DNA of 64,000 nt from Legionella shakespearei DSM 23087 (GCF_000373765.1 NZ_KB892383.1:42393-106392), one strand, 5' to 3'; counted from the stretch's first letter, positions 49,001 to 56,046 are shown. Made by a program: numbers and translations. The notes: generated from the sequence alone by a model not told the origin.

Positions 49001-49993
49001 ACCAAATTGAGTGGGAATGTAAAGTTTCCTAAAGCAGGATCTAATAATATTGAGTGTATTAAATATGAAGACAATAGGATATGGATAAATGATGATCAAT
49101 ATATAGACAATATTTCAAAAAAGATTTGGGATTTCATGATTGGTGGTTATAACGTTTGTGATAAATGGCTAAAGTCTCGGAAAGGTAAAAAATTAACTTT
49201 TGATGAAATAAAAGAATTAGATCACGTTGTGGGAGCTATTGCCCTCACGATAAAACTCCGCGAGCGATTAGACGAAATAATCGTGCGCAACAATCGTTCT
49301 TTATTTTGTTTGAGTACTCGAGTGAACAATAGTGCTACAAAAGTTTCGAGCAAAAATACCCCATTTGAAGAAGTTTTAAAAAAAAGAACCGCTCTTGCCG
49401 CATACATTGTAAATCAGTTACAAGATGATGATAAATTGACTAGAACTAAATTTGCCAAAATTTTTTATATGGTTGATTATATTCAGAATAATAACTTAGA
49501 AACTAAATATGTAAGAGAAGCTGCTGGCCCTCTTGATCCAAGAGCTTTATACAATGAGAATATTGGTATTGAGTCTCTATGTATGAAAAATAAATATTTC
49601 TATACTAACAAGATTAAGAAAAGTGATGGGTTCGTTATAAATTATGCAGTTGATAAGAATATCCAAGAGGGTGTTGCTTACGCAGTAAAAATATTGGATG
49701 AAACAAGGACTGCTGTTGATAATGTTATTGGGCTCATGAGACAAATGGATTATAAGCAAGCTGAAATTGTTGCAACAATTTTCTCTTGTTGGAATGATTT
49801 GCTTATAGAGATGAAAAGACAACCTAATGATAATGAAATTATCAAACGTTTTTATGAGTGGCATGACAAAAAAGAGGATATTAAGCAAACAAGGGTTATT
49901 AATGCATTAAAATGGATGAAATTGAATTCTATTATCCCTCTAGGGAAAAAATCACATACCATTGAGAAATTTAATAAAGCTAACTTTGAATAA
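46070..49993 (+). CDS. Type ISP/IIG-like nuclease-methyltransferase fusion
   Basis: A 1307-residue protein. The N-terminus resembles a PD-(D/E)XK nuclease (YGRVDITII with Asp near 69, then GYIETKD near 82-88). A helical linker leads to an N6-adenine methyltransferase: GVYYTPKPIVQYI, motif I VLDPATGTGSF (about 381), motif IV GNPPY (about 500). The target-recognition-like region is about 700-1080. The C-terminal 200 residues (RTALAAYIVNQL, KFAKIFYMVDYIQ, REAAGPLDP) resemble a domain seen at the end of some type I specificity subunits. No helicase is present, unlike LlaBIII-type ISP enzymes. AT-rich, unlike its neighbours; restriction is inferred. Confidence 0.8.
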   Translation: MNGSLSKLMDKLKEQLYAQKEYQLSLKENLLTAQATEHTHRPALFTLIKIINKNAIVINEPKSAVYGRVDITIIDASTPVGYIETKDIGTDLNKMEKTDQIKRYVDALDNFILTNFLEFRWYVRGEIKKTVIIGELISKNNVIFNSNFNDLFSTLDDFFINKTIRIKTSSELSKKMANIARLVKTTVFSILKNKKNSNLNEQFYSFKSILIPDLTEEKFADLYAQTIVYGLFSARCASTEGEFSRENATYLLPKTNPFLRKAFSEIAGPDIDEEAVWILENLVHILKSTDILSILDEFKKSGKSGDAILDFYEGFLSHYNPDTRAERGVYYTPKPIVQYIVKSIDLILMKYFYVEKGLADYSTISRKNRKNEDVNYHKVIVLDPATGTGSFLDEVITLIESKFKNNKGFWSDYVSQHLLPRLFGFEILMAPYTIAHMKLGQKLIESGYESQKDQRLNIYLTNTLSESPNIGFDFHFTKWLADETNEAREIKNEKPVMVIIGNPPYRAESANKTLWMNELLKGYDSENKQKTASYFTLDGQPMKDKNTKWLNDDYVKFIRFAQRKIEMTGYGVIGFVTNHSFLDNPTFAGMRKCLLNEFDLIFILDCHGNVKKNERTPDNEKDIGLFDIQQGVCISFFIKNRTKCEGQLAKIYHSDLWGEREIYNLDTLIAGKYYWLSNNDINTTDWKEINPKKPYYYFIQQDDIYDEEYDDFFPIDEMFIIKSVGIVTARDKLCISWSNLEMWDTLNTFINLEESEARSYFHLGNDVCDWQVKLAQSDIRESGPSRENIVKINYRPFDVRYTYYTGKSKGFHCRPRYEVMKNLSHHNNYALIISRMAKGECFNHVFMSELIVEGAFLSSSTSTNAYVMPMYLINDDQNLFSEGHILNTNFSSKLISCIEKNIQLKFNYEHNGDLITDFGAQDCMGYIYAILNSEEYKKKYNYRLVKDFPRIPITTDLNLFVELSRIGIELITLHLNKTKLSGNVKFPKAGSNNIECIKYEDNRIWINDDQYIDNISKKIWDFMIGGYNVCDKWLKSRKGKKLTFDEIKELDHVVGAIALTIKLRERLDEIIVRNNRSLFCLSTRVNNSATKVSSKNTPFEEVLKKRTALAAYIVNQLQDDDKLTRTKFAKIFYMVDYIQNNNLETKYVREAAGPLDPRALYNENIGIESLCMKNKYFYTNKIKKSDGFVINYAVDKNIQEGVAYAVKILDETRTAVDNVIGLMRQMDYKQAEIVATIFSCWNDLLIEMKRQPNDNEIIKRFYEWHDKKEDIKQTRVINALKWMKLNSIIPLGKKSHTIEKFNKANFE

Positions 49994-50017
49994 GTTACAT
50001 TCTTTTTGGAGGATAGT

Positions 50018-50074
50018 AATTTGGCAGAAAGTGTCCACCAAATTGGATTTTAATCTGAGTTGTCGACAACTCAG
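50018..50074. promoter_or_regulatory. Palindromic elements after the nuclease-methylase gene
   Basis: 50055-50074 is a perfect 20-bp palindrome (CTGAGTTGTC / GACAACTCAG). Just before it, 50018-50047 matches 26 of 30 bases of a palindrome inside the yhcG gene (51981-52010). The 233-bp gap has no gene. Terminator, operator or methylation target are all possible. Confidence 0.5.
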
Positions 50075-50226
50075 TGCTCTTTATTGCCATGCTAATTTTT
50101 ATTAAAGGCAATAATATAATTTCTGGTGGGTTGTTATTAATTAGTTATGTGCATCAACTAATTAATACCAACCTATGGTTACTTACACACTTAAAATTGG
50201 CCAAATATTTGTGTATTCAATGTGAG

Positions 50227-51222
50227 CTAATATTCGTCTCTAATTAGATTAATAATTAACTGAATCATAATATCTTTTTGTGAAGGATCACTTTGAGCAA
50301 CTAACAAAGCAATAGCGACCAAAGCATTATCATTAATTTTAACATCTCCATTGCGTTTCAGATGGTATTGATTCAGTTGTAGAAACCAAATGAATATGAA
50401 TGCCCCAATCCTTTTATTCCCATCTGAAAATGGATGATTTTTAATAATAAAATACAACAAATGCGCAGCTTGTTCTTCGATGCTAGGGTATAAATACTCT
50501 CCACCAAAGCTTTGAACGATATTGCCTAAAATGCCTTCAAAGCTATTATCTTTGGGTCTTCCAAATAATTCAGTGGCTTGGTGTTCTGATATTAGGTTCT
50601 GTTTTAAATCGTGAATGGCCTTCATTGCTGTGGAATAATCAATTTCACAAGTTATGTTGTTATTTAGTTGGCCTTTTGGAAGATTGCCTGTGTCATACTG
50701 ATTTAATAGAATGAAGCTATGATTATAATTAGTTAATACGGATAATAATCCACTCGCCTCAGTTTGATTGAGATCGTTTGTTAATGCTTTTTGAAATAAA
50801 ACCAATGTTTTTTCAAGCTCTTGGATCTGTTGGGTTTGCTTTTGTAATCTTCTTTGATTTAATGCGTACCCTTTCATGAGGTATTCTTTCAGTATTTGGT
50901 TCGCCCAGATTCTAAATTGGGTGCCTTGTTGAGATTTCACTCGATAACCTACTGAAATAATGACATCTAAATTATAATGCTCAACGTCACGGGATACTTT
51001 TCGTTTTCCCTCTTCTTGAACTATCCGGAATTTCCGGATAGTTGAATCTCGTACGAGTTCTTTTTCAAGGAAGATATTTTGGATATGCTCATTTATTGTT
51101 CGTATGTCTTTGTTGAAAAGTTCGGACATTTGCTTTTGTGATAACCACACAGTCTCTTCTTCAATGGGTACTTCAACTTGAAAGCTACCATCCTCTGTTT
51201 GGTATAGTAAAATTTGATTCAT
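50227..51222 (-). CDS. RhuM-Fic/Doc fusion protein
   Basis: A 331-residue protein. The N-terminal RhuM/KilA-like part (VWLSQKQMSELFNKDIRTIN then HYNLDVIISVGYRVKS) is followed by a coiled coil (about 125-150) and a Fic/Doc domain with HPFSDGNKR near residues 262-270, the full HPFx[D/E]GNxR catalytic motif. Fic enzymes transfer AMP or other phosphate-linked groups to proteins. No inhibitory (S/T)xxxE(G/N) motif or antitoxin gene was identified. It lies 38 bp after yhcG on the same strand, likely one operon with the integrase and yhcG. Confidence 0.85.
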   Translation of the reverse strand: MNQILLYQTEDGSFQVEVPIEEETVWLSQKQMSELFNKDIRTINEHIQNIFLEKELVRDSTIRKFRIVQEEGKRKVSRDVEHYNLDVIISVGYRVKSQQGTQFRIWANQILKEYLMKGYALNQRRLQKQTQQIQELEKTLVLFQKALTNDLNQTEASGLLSVLTNYNHSFILLNQYDTGNLPKGQLNNNITCEIDYSTAMKAIHDLKQNLISEHQATELFGRPKDNSFEGILGNIVQSFGGEYLYPSIEEQAAHLLYFIIKNHPFSDGNKRIGAFIFIWFLQLNQYHLKRNGDVKINDNALVAIALLVAQSDPSQKDIMIQLIINLIRDEY

Positions 51223-51260
51223 AATTTGTTACCTTGTAGCGAATAAAAATTTTAATAAGT

Positions 51261-52283
51261 TTAATCTTGATCTGGCAATTGATTTAAAATTGCTCGTTCA
51301 CGCTCAAGTTCACGACGAAGTTCTTCTTCGGTGGGTAAGTAATGTAAATACTTTGAAGCAAAAAGCTGTTTGCTGTCCTTTAGAACAGAATATTTTGCAA
51401 TGGTTTCATTTTTTTCTGAGCAAAGAATTAAACCAATAGTAGGATTGTCATCAGAATCTTTGCGATGTTGATCATAAATTCTTACGTAAGTATCCATTTG
51501 TCCAACGTCTTGATGAGTAAGCTTACCTATTTTTAAATCAATAAGTAGGAAACATTTGAGTTTATAGTTGTAAAATACTAAATCGATGTAAAAATCTTGA
51601 TCTTCTGTGGCAATCCGTTGTTGACGCTCTACAAATGCAAAGCCTTTGCCAAGTTCTAATAGAAACTGTTGAAGATTATTTATAAGGGCTTGTTCTAGGT
51701 TACTCTCTAATGTTGAGGCGTAAGGTAAATTTAAAAACTCTAGGATATAAGGATCACGTAAATAGTTCTTGGGATTATTTTTTAAAGGTTCAATATGAGC
51801 ATTTGCTTCATCAATGACAGGTTGTTTTTCTTTGCTTGATAATAATCGCTCATAATATAATTTATCGATCTGACGATCTAATGCCCTGACGCTCCATGCA
51901 TGATCTATGGCTTCTTTCATATACCACTCACGAGCTTTCGGGTTTTCTACACGTAATAATGCACAATAATGAGACCAACTTAATTTGGCAGACACTGTCT
52001 GCCAAATTGGGTATAAGAGGTAAAAACTCCGCATATTTCGAAGATTGCGTTCATTAAATCCCTTACCAAACTCCTGGCGTAGCTGTTCAGATAATGCCTT
52101 AATTTGCTGTTGACCATAATCAGATCTACTTTTCCCTTTTTGCTCATGCTCAACAATTAAACGCCCAACATTCCAATAAGTCTGTACCATCGTATGATTA
52201 ACAGTCTGTTGTAACTGAGTGCGTGCTTGATTTAGTATAGAACGAATCTCAATAAGCAATTCAGGTATTTCGGGCATACTCAT
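51261..52283 (-). CDS. YhcG family nuclease-like protein (DUF1016)
   Basis: A 340-residue protein. The N-terminal DUF1016_N domain (TMVQTYWNVGRLIVEHEQKG then YGQQQIKALSEQLRQEFGKG) is followed by a C-terminal PD-(D/E)XK nuclease domain: DFYIDLVFYN and CFLLIDLKIGKL with the D...(D/E)xK pattern. It overlaps the integrase by 4 bp. A perfect 27-bp palindrome lies within the coding region near the SAKLSWSHY motif. YhcG proteins occur in mobile elements and defence islands; the biochemical role is not settled. Confidence 0.9.
   Translation of the reverse strand: MSMPEIPELLIEIRSILNQARTQLQQTVNHTMVQTYWNVGRLIVEHEQKGKSRSDYGQQQIKALSEQLRQEFGKGFNERNLRNMRSFYLLYPIWQTVSAKLSWSHYCALLRVENPKAREWYMKEAIDHAWSVRALDRQIDKLYYERLLSSKEKQPVIDEANAHIEPLKNNPKNYLRDPYILEFLNLPYASTLESNLEQALINNLQQFLLELGKGFAFVERQQRIATEDQDFYIDLVFYNYKLKCFLLIDLKIGKLTHQDVGQMDTYVRIYDQHRKDSDDNPTIGLILCSEKNETIAKYSVLKDSKQLFASKYLHYLPTEEELRRELERERAILNQLPDQD
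51982..52008. repeat. Perfect palindrome inside yhcG
   Basis: AATTTGGCAGAC and GTCTGCCAAATT enclose the triplet ACT. It encodes part of WQTVSAKL in YhcG, so it serves as coding and symmetric DNA at once. A 26/30 match occurs at 50018-50047. Confidence 0.8.
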
Positions 52284-53524
52284 TTCAAAAGCTCCGTTTT
52301 TGTAGGTTGGATGTCAATAACATCAGCTGATTTTACTACACCTGCGCATTTTAAAATATAATCTGTAATAAGTTGCATAGGCTTTCGTAGCCGTTCAACA
52401 TCAACAATAATATATCCAGCAGTCACATCATTACTCATCTTATGGTTCATTAAACGCTTCAATGCATAAGCAGGGATATCGAGACTTTCGGCAATAGTGA
52501 TAAAAGTTCGTCTCAAATCATGAACTGTGAAATGAACACCGGAATTTTTTATCACATGCGCCATTGTCTTACGTGGTTCAATAATATGGCCTGCTGCACC
52601 CGGCCCTGGGAAAATATAGTCGTTGATTGCTTTTTCTTTTCTGGTAATCAACAGATCATAAAGAAAATCAGAAAGGGGGAGAGTGTGGGATTCATTGTTT
52701 TTGGTTTTATTGATAGTGAATGATTTTGCTTTTAAGTCGAGATCAGACCATTTCAAAGTCGCTGCTTCTTGTCGGCGTAAGCCCGTTAATAAGATTAACA
52801 ATAAATAGTCTCGTAACGTTTCATTTTGGATTTGCTGTAAACCAGAATACCATGCGGCTAGCTCATGTGATTTTATATACGTTTTTCGCCTTTCAATGTG
52901 ATACCAGGCGCGTGTTTGTGATAGACGTTTTACTGGGTTATCAATAAAAAGAGAATGGCCACTGTTATCTTCATATTGGCCTGCTGCAAAATTAAATAAG
53001 GCTCGTAGGATTCTCATGGCTAGATTAGCATAGGCTTCTCCATGTTCATTGCCTAGCTTTTCATGGTATTTCGCTATGCGATCTCTGGTGATGGATAACA
53101 TAGGTTTACTTTTCCAGCTGGTGAAGGCTTTATCTAATATGTGTTTGTAATTATCTATAGTTCGGGGTTTTAAGTTCTTTCTGGTTTTTAGGTAGTCTTT
53201 AAAGACTTGGTTCAAAGTAATATCTCTAACCTCTGTTGCCTTTTTCTCTGCAACTGGATCAATGCCCATGGCGATTTGCCCTAAAAGATGCAGGGCTTTG
53301 TTTTTTGCCATTTCAGCGGTTAACTCGGGGTAATGACCTAAAGTAATTCGGCAGCGTTTCTTGTTGATGAATTTTTCAACGAAAAAGGCTTTTGCTCCGC
53401 CAGAGGTCACACGTATGCCGAAACCCTTCAGGTTGTCATCGTAATATCTTTTTTGGGCTGTTTTTCCTTCTTCCGTTGCTTGAGGCAGGGGAAGGTTTTC
53501 TACGTTTGATTTGGTTATCTTCAT
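52280..53524 (-). CDS. int: P4-type tyrosine integrase
   Basis: A 414-residue integrase. The N-terminal DUF4102 domain (KRYYDDNLKGFGIRVTSGGA then GHYPELTAEMAKNKA), SAM-like core-binding domain (about 95-180) and catalytic domain carry the R-H-R-H-Y set: GLRRQEA (about 250), HDLRRTF (about 332), NHKMS, and Tyr in TAGYIIVD (about 370). It should catalyse integration in tRNA-Thr and excision. It lies at the right end, 166 bp before the second tRNA copy, and reads leftwards; TGTGTCG pairs lie in its upstream region. Confidence 0.95.
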   Translation of the reverse strand: MKITKSNVENLPLPQATEEGKTAQKRYYDDNLKGFGIRVTSGGAKAFFVEKFINKKRCRITLGHYPELTAEMAKNKALHLLGQIAMGIDPVAEKKATEVRDITLNQVFKDYLKTRKNLKPRTIDNYKHILDKAFTSWKSKPMLSITRDRIAKYHEKLGNEHGEAYANLAMRILRALFNFAAGQYEDNSGHSLFIDNPVKRLSQTRAWYHIERRKTYIKSHELAAWYSGLQQIQNETLRDYLLLILLTGLRRQEAATLKWSDLDLKAKSFTINKTKNNESHTLPLSDFLYDLLITRKEKAINDYIFPGPGAAGHIIEPRKTMAHVIKNSGVHFTVHDLRRTFITIAESLDIPAYALKRLMNHKMSNDVTAGYIIVDVERLRKPMQLITDYILKCAGVVKSADVIDIQPTKTELLK

Positions 53525-53550
53525 AATTTACTTTTTACGTTAGGTTTTAA

Positions 53551-53571
53551 TGTGTCGCACCTGTGTCGCAC
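53551..53571 (+). promoter_or_regulatory. Putative integrase arm-type sites, right end
   Basis: TGTGTCGCAC at 53551-53560 and again at 53562-53571 has the same 11-bp period as the left-end pair. The pair lies 27 bp upstream of the integrase start, so binding could also repress int. Confidence 0.6.
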
Positions 53572-53690
53572 AAATATTTAAAATCCATTAATAGAACTTA
53601 TAACGCAATAATGCTGTAACATCAAGTAAATAAAGGGATATTAAAAGAATTTAAAAAGATGTCCAATTGGCTAAAACCTATAATTCACTA

Positions 53691-53746
53691 ATTCGTAATC
53701 AGAAGGTCTGCGGTTCGATTCCGCACAGCGGCATTGTAGAATCAAT
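53691..53746. other. attR: displaced 3' half of tRNA-Thr
   Basis: From ATTCGTAATC to the discriminator base at 53733 this repeats the 3' half of the tRNA, and similarity continues for 13 bases after it (TTGTAGAATCAA against TTGTAAAATCAA). The T stem is changed on both sides (TGCGG / CCGCA), so it was a functional tRNA end before displacement. The 5' half is absent, so it is not a tRNA gene. Confidence 0.9.
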
Positions 53747-53779
53747 GAGTTATGTTAAGCCAAGAAAATATCAATTTAC

Positions 53780-53800
53780 TGTGTCGAACATGTGTCGAAG
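53780..53800 (+). promoter_or_regulatory. Arm-type repeat pair of a second, older island
   Basis: TGTGTCGAAC (53780-53789) and TGTGTCGAAG (53791-53800) lie 47 bp after the displaced tRNA end, exactly as far as the first island's pair lies from the real tRNA end. This suggests that the sequence to the right is the left end of a related element. Confidence 0.55.
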
Positions 53801-53841
53801 TTTAAAAACCATCATTAATCGAAATTAAAATAAATAAAAAT

Positions 53842-53877
53842 GTAGCCTTGATGGAGCCGACAGGCGCAATCAAGGTT
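53842..53877. repeat. Degenerate family B hairpin
   Basis: GTAGCCTTGAT and ATCAAGGTT form the stem, with a loop of about 15 bases. It resembles the hairpin after dnaE. The remaining DNA up to 53988 is AT-rich and probably the promoter of the small gene that follows. Confidence 0.5.
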
Positions 53878-53988
53878 TTCAACTGGTAAGACTTGCCTGA
53901 GTAAAAATTATTTAAATGGTCCAATATTTTTCTTTTTGTTCTGTGTAAGTGCTATCCTTTTAAAAGGAAGATTACTAAGGACGGCGAT

Positions 53989-54195
53989 ATGAAATTACAT
54001 GCTTTTAGTGAAAAAGTGGTCAGCATTTTGAATAGAACCATTGATGAAATAGAAGATGCCAAAAAGGAATTACTCAATGATCCATTCTCAGATAAACATT
54101 ATGAGTCTCAAGAGCAATATGAAAGATTTCTTGAAGACAGAGGACTGGAGGATTTATTAATTAAAATGAAGATGCTAGTTAACGCATTGCAATAG
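53989..54195 (+). CDS. Small unknown acidic helical protein
   Basis: 68 residues, predicted all-helical and acidic (IDEIEDAKKELLNDPFSDKH, then QEQYERFLEDRG). No known family was recognised. A good ribosome site AAGGACGGCG precedes the ATG. It is convergent with the Phd-like antitoxin gene 44 bp away. An antitoxin or accessory protein is possible but not shown. Confidence 0.55.
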   Translation: MKLHAFSEKVVSILNRTIDEIEDAKKELLNDPFSDKHYESQEQYERFLEDRGLEDLLIKMKMLVNALQ

Positions 54196-54239
54196 CAGGT
54201 GAAGCCTGTTAGAAGCAAGCGCAGATGTGATTTCTCAAC

Positions 54240-54476
54240 TTATTTATCTGCTAAAGTCTTGATAGTAGCGTTGTGATATTTTTTCAATTTATTAATTGCT
54301 TGTGTGCGTTTTTCAGCCTTTATCTCATCAAGATTTGTTTTTGTAGGATCTCCAACTTTAGCTAAGATGAAAGGTTCTTGTCCTTTGCGTGTAAAGCAAA
54401 TTTGTTCCCCATTAGCAATTTTTTCCATGATTTTGTCTAAATGTTTTCTCATATAGGTATAAGACACGATTAGCAT
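54240..54476 (-). CDS. Phd/YefM-type antitoxin, orphan
   Basis: A 78-residue protein with the Phd/YefM N-terminal fold: VSYTYMRKHLDKIMEKIANG then EQICFTRKGQEPFILAKV. The C-terminus is a basic, likely disordered toxin-binding tail. No RelE/ParE/Doc toxin gene follows it; the next gene is convergent. A remnant of a second copy's C-terminus lies at 57098-57130, so this antitoxin type was once present at least twice. Confidence 0.75.
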   Translation of the reverse strand: MLIVSYTYMRKHLDKIMEKIANGEQICFTRKGQEPFILAKVGDPTKTNLDEIKAEKRTQAINKLKKYHNATIKTLADK

Positions 54477-54608
54477 TGTTTTCTCGTTTTAGATGTATAG
54501 TAAAGTAAAATATTAATTGTATCAGCATTATATTTAATATTGTATTTTCAATTTTAAAAAAATTAATATAAAAACAGAATGATAACAATAAATATAGTGA
54601 GTTAAATA

Positions 54609-54642
54609 TCGTATTTTTGTTTGATAAAATGTCGTATTTTTG
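54609..54642 (+). promoter_or_regulatory. Direct repeats in the DUF6088 promoter
   Basis: TCGTATTTTTG occurs at 54609-54619 and 54632-54642, just before a TATATT box-like stretch, 36 bp upstream of the ATG. The placement suits autoregulation by the encoded winged-helix protein. Confidence 0.5.
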
Positions 54643-54677
54643 CTATATTAAATAAGTTCAATAATTTTACAAACCGT

Positions 54678-55094
54678 ATGAAACGCTTAACTCTTAAAAG
54701 CAGAATTACTTTAAAAATTCGCCGCTCAAACAAACAGGTATTTGTGCGTTCTGATTTTAGGAAATTAGGTGATTATGATCAAGTTGGTAGAGTACTTCGC
54801 AATTTAGAAACTGAAGGTGAGATAATTAAAATTGGTTATGGTCTTTATGCAAAGGCACGTACTAACCGATTAACAGGTAAGAAAATGTTAGCGGCTGAAG
54901 GTGGTTTCGATCAGGTTGCTCTTGAAGCTTTAAAACGGTTACAAGTGAATTGGGAACCAGCCGATGCGGTCAAGGCATATCAAAGCGGTTCTACACAAGT
55001 ACCAGTGAATACTCAGGTTGTTGTCTTAGATAGATTTAGCCGCAAAATAGGTACTGATAAATTTAAACTTGAGTTGTTAAAACATGCTAACTGA
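54678..55094 (+). CDS. DUF6088 winged-helix antitoxin-like protein
   Basis: A 138-residue protein: RSDFRKLGDYDQVGRVLRNL followed by EGEIIKIGYGLYAKA is the winged-helix signature of DUF6088 proteins, which usually pair with an AbiEii/AbiGii-type nucleotidyltransferase toxin. Met at 54678 is chosen because an upstream TTG frame would run through the promoter repeats. The next frame, overlapping its stop, begins like the toxin but ends after 14 codons. Confidence 0.8.
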   Translation: MKRLTLKSRITLKIRRSNKQVFVRSDFRKLGDYDQVGRVLRNLETEGEIIKIGYGLYAKARTNRLTGKKMLAAEGGFDQVALEALKRLQVNWEPADAVKAYQSGSTQVPVNTQVVVLDRFSRKIGTDKFKLELLKHAN

Positions 55095-55128
55095 TCCTTC
55101 TTTATTTGCTGATGTTGCTGATGCGTAA
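55084..55128 (+). pseudogene. Stub of an AbiEii-like nucleotidyltransferase toxin gene
   Basis: The ATG at 55084 overlaps the DUF6088 stop, as in intact pairs, and reads MLTDPSLFADVADA before a stop. This start resembles those of AbiEii-type toxins paired with DUF6088 proteins. The rest is gone; the Mrr-like gene begins 6 bp further on the other strand. Deletion is inferred from position and the short match. Confidence 0.5.
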
Positions 55129-55134
55129 ATATAT

Positions 55135-56046
55135 TTATTCATTACTACCTAAAAAATAAATTGGGTGAAGGGGAAGAAGGTTTTTTTGGTCATCTCTCAT
55201 TTTAGGATAATACTCTATCCATAGCTCAATGAGTCTATCAAAATCGATTAATTCTATATGCTCTCTGGAGTTTATTGCTTCTTTAATGGCAGGTTTTGAA
55301 AACTGACCAGATGTTACAAATATGCCTACATCCGTATTTCGCTTAAGTGTTCCTGATAGTTTTTGTATGGCATCTGACGCAACTGAATCTAAAGGCCGAT
55401 GTTTGACTTGTACGATAATTCGTGGTTGTTTAGTTCCTAAAGGATCAGTATATGCAACTATATCTATTCCTCCATCAGGGCCTCGTTCTGCGATATGGGA
55501 AATGTGATAACCCATAGCATCTAAAAGAGCCGCAATTAAATCTTGAAATTCGTATGGGTTTTTGTTGTAAATGAATTCTCTAATTCCCGTGTTAGCGTTA
55601 TCTTCATATTGGTCTAAAAGGGCTCTTTGTACTTGTCCTGTGTCTAGGCTTACTTGTTCGATGGTGATATCTTCCATTTCAGACTCAGGACTCTCTGTTT
55701 TTCTTTCCGCATCCCATTCGCGATAAATTTTATTAGCGCTGTTAAGGAGATTTTCTGGACCTAATTTAATTGCTTCAGAGCCTTCATTAGTTAAAATCCA
55801 ACGTCCTTTGCTTTTTCTTAAATAACCTGCTTTCATGCAGTTAATAGTATAAAAATGTAGAATTGACTCCCATCTTACATAACCGGTTTTTTCATAAATG
55901 TGCTTCTCATAATCATCGAATACAATAGTTTCACGAATTTTATCAATAACTTCTTTACCTCTTAACTCGCCACCGGCTTTTTGCAGTATGTTGAATGCAG
56001 CAAAAATTGTTTTTTCTGCAATTTTTCTGCTCCGTGATTTGGTCAT
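55135..56046 (-). CDS. mrr: Mrr-like restriction endonuclease
   Basis: A 303-residue protein. The N-terminal winged-helix (Mrr_N-like: AAFNILQKAGGELRGKEVID, then GRWILTNEG) is followed by the Mrr catalytic domain: QDLIAALLDAMGYHISHIAE, then GPDGGIDIVAYTD (about 190) and IIVQVKHRP, giving the D...QxK nuclease signature. Mrr enzymes cut DNA with foreign methylation. Complete in length (E. coli Mrr 304). It stands alone on the minus strand in the decayed older island. Confidence 0.92.
   Translation of the reverse strand: MTKSRSRKIAEKTIFAAFNILQKAGGELRGKEVIDKIRETIVFDDYEKHIYEKTGYVRWESILHFYTINCMKAGYLRKSKGRWILTNEGSEAIKLGPENLLNSANKIYREWDAERKTESPESEMEDITIEQVSLDTGQVQRALLDQYEDNANTGIREFIYNKNPYEFQDLIAALLDAMGYHISHIAERGPDGGIDIVAYTDPLGTKQPRIIVQVKHRPLDSVASDAIQKLSGTLKRNTDVGIFVTSGQFSKPAIKEAINSREHIELIDFDRLIELWIEYYPKMRDDQKNLLPLHPIYFLGSNE

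Larger units (their letters stand above)
41509..53733. mobile_element. P4-like integrative island at tRNA-Thr
   Basis: The element lies between intact tRNA-Thr and a second copy of the tRNA 3' half (53691-53746). The shared core ATTCGTAATCA covers the anticodon loop, the likely crossover. A P4-type integrase reads leftwards from the right end. The content is typical of satellite islands: AlpA-like regulator, DUF927 helicase, iteron-like array, then cargo (an unknown gene, a nuclease-methylase, RhuM-Fic, YhcG). Paired TGTGTCG repeats occur near both ends. Confidence 0.9.

Noticed and set aside
53691..53746. Second functional tRNA-Thr
   Set aside because: Only the 3' half is present; the acceptor 5' strand and D arm are missing.
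54621..54677. N-terminal extension of the DUF6088 protein from a TTG start
   Set aside because: It would be translated from promoter-like direct repeats and adds no domain; Met at 54678 fits the family.
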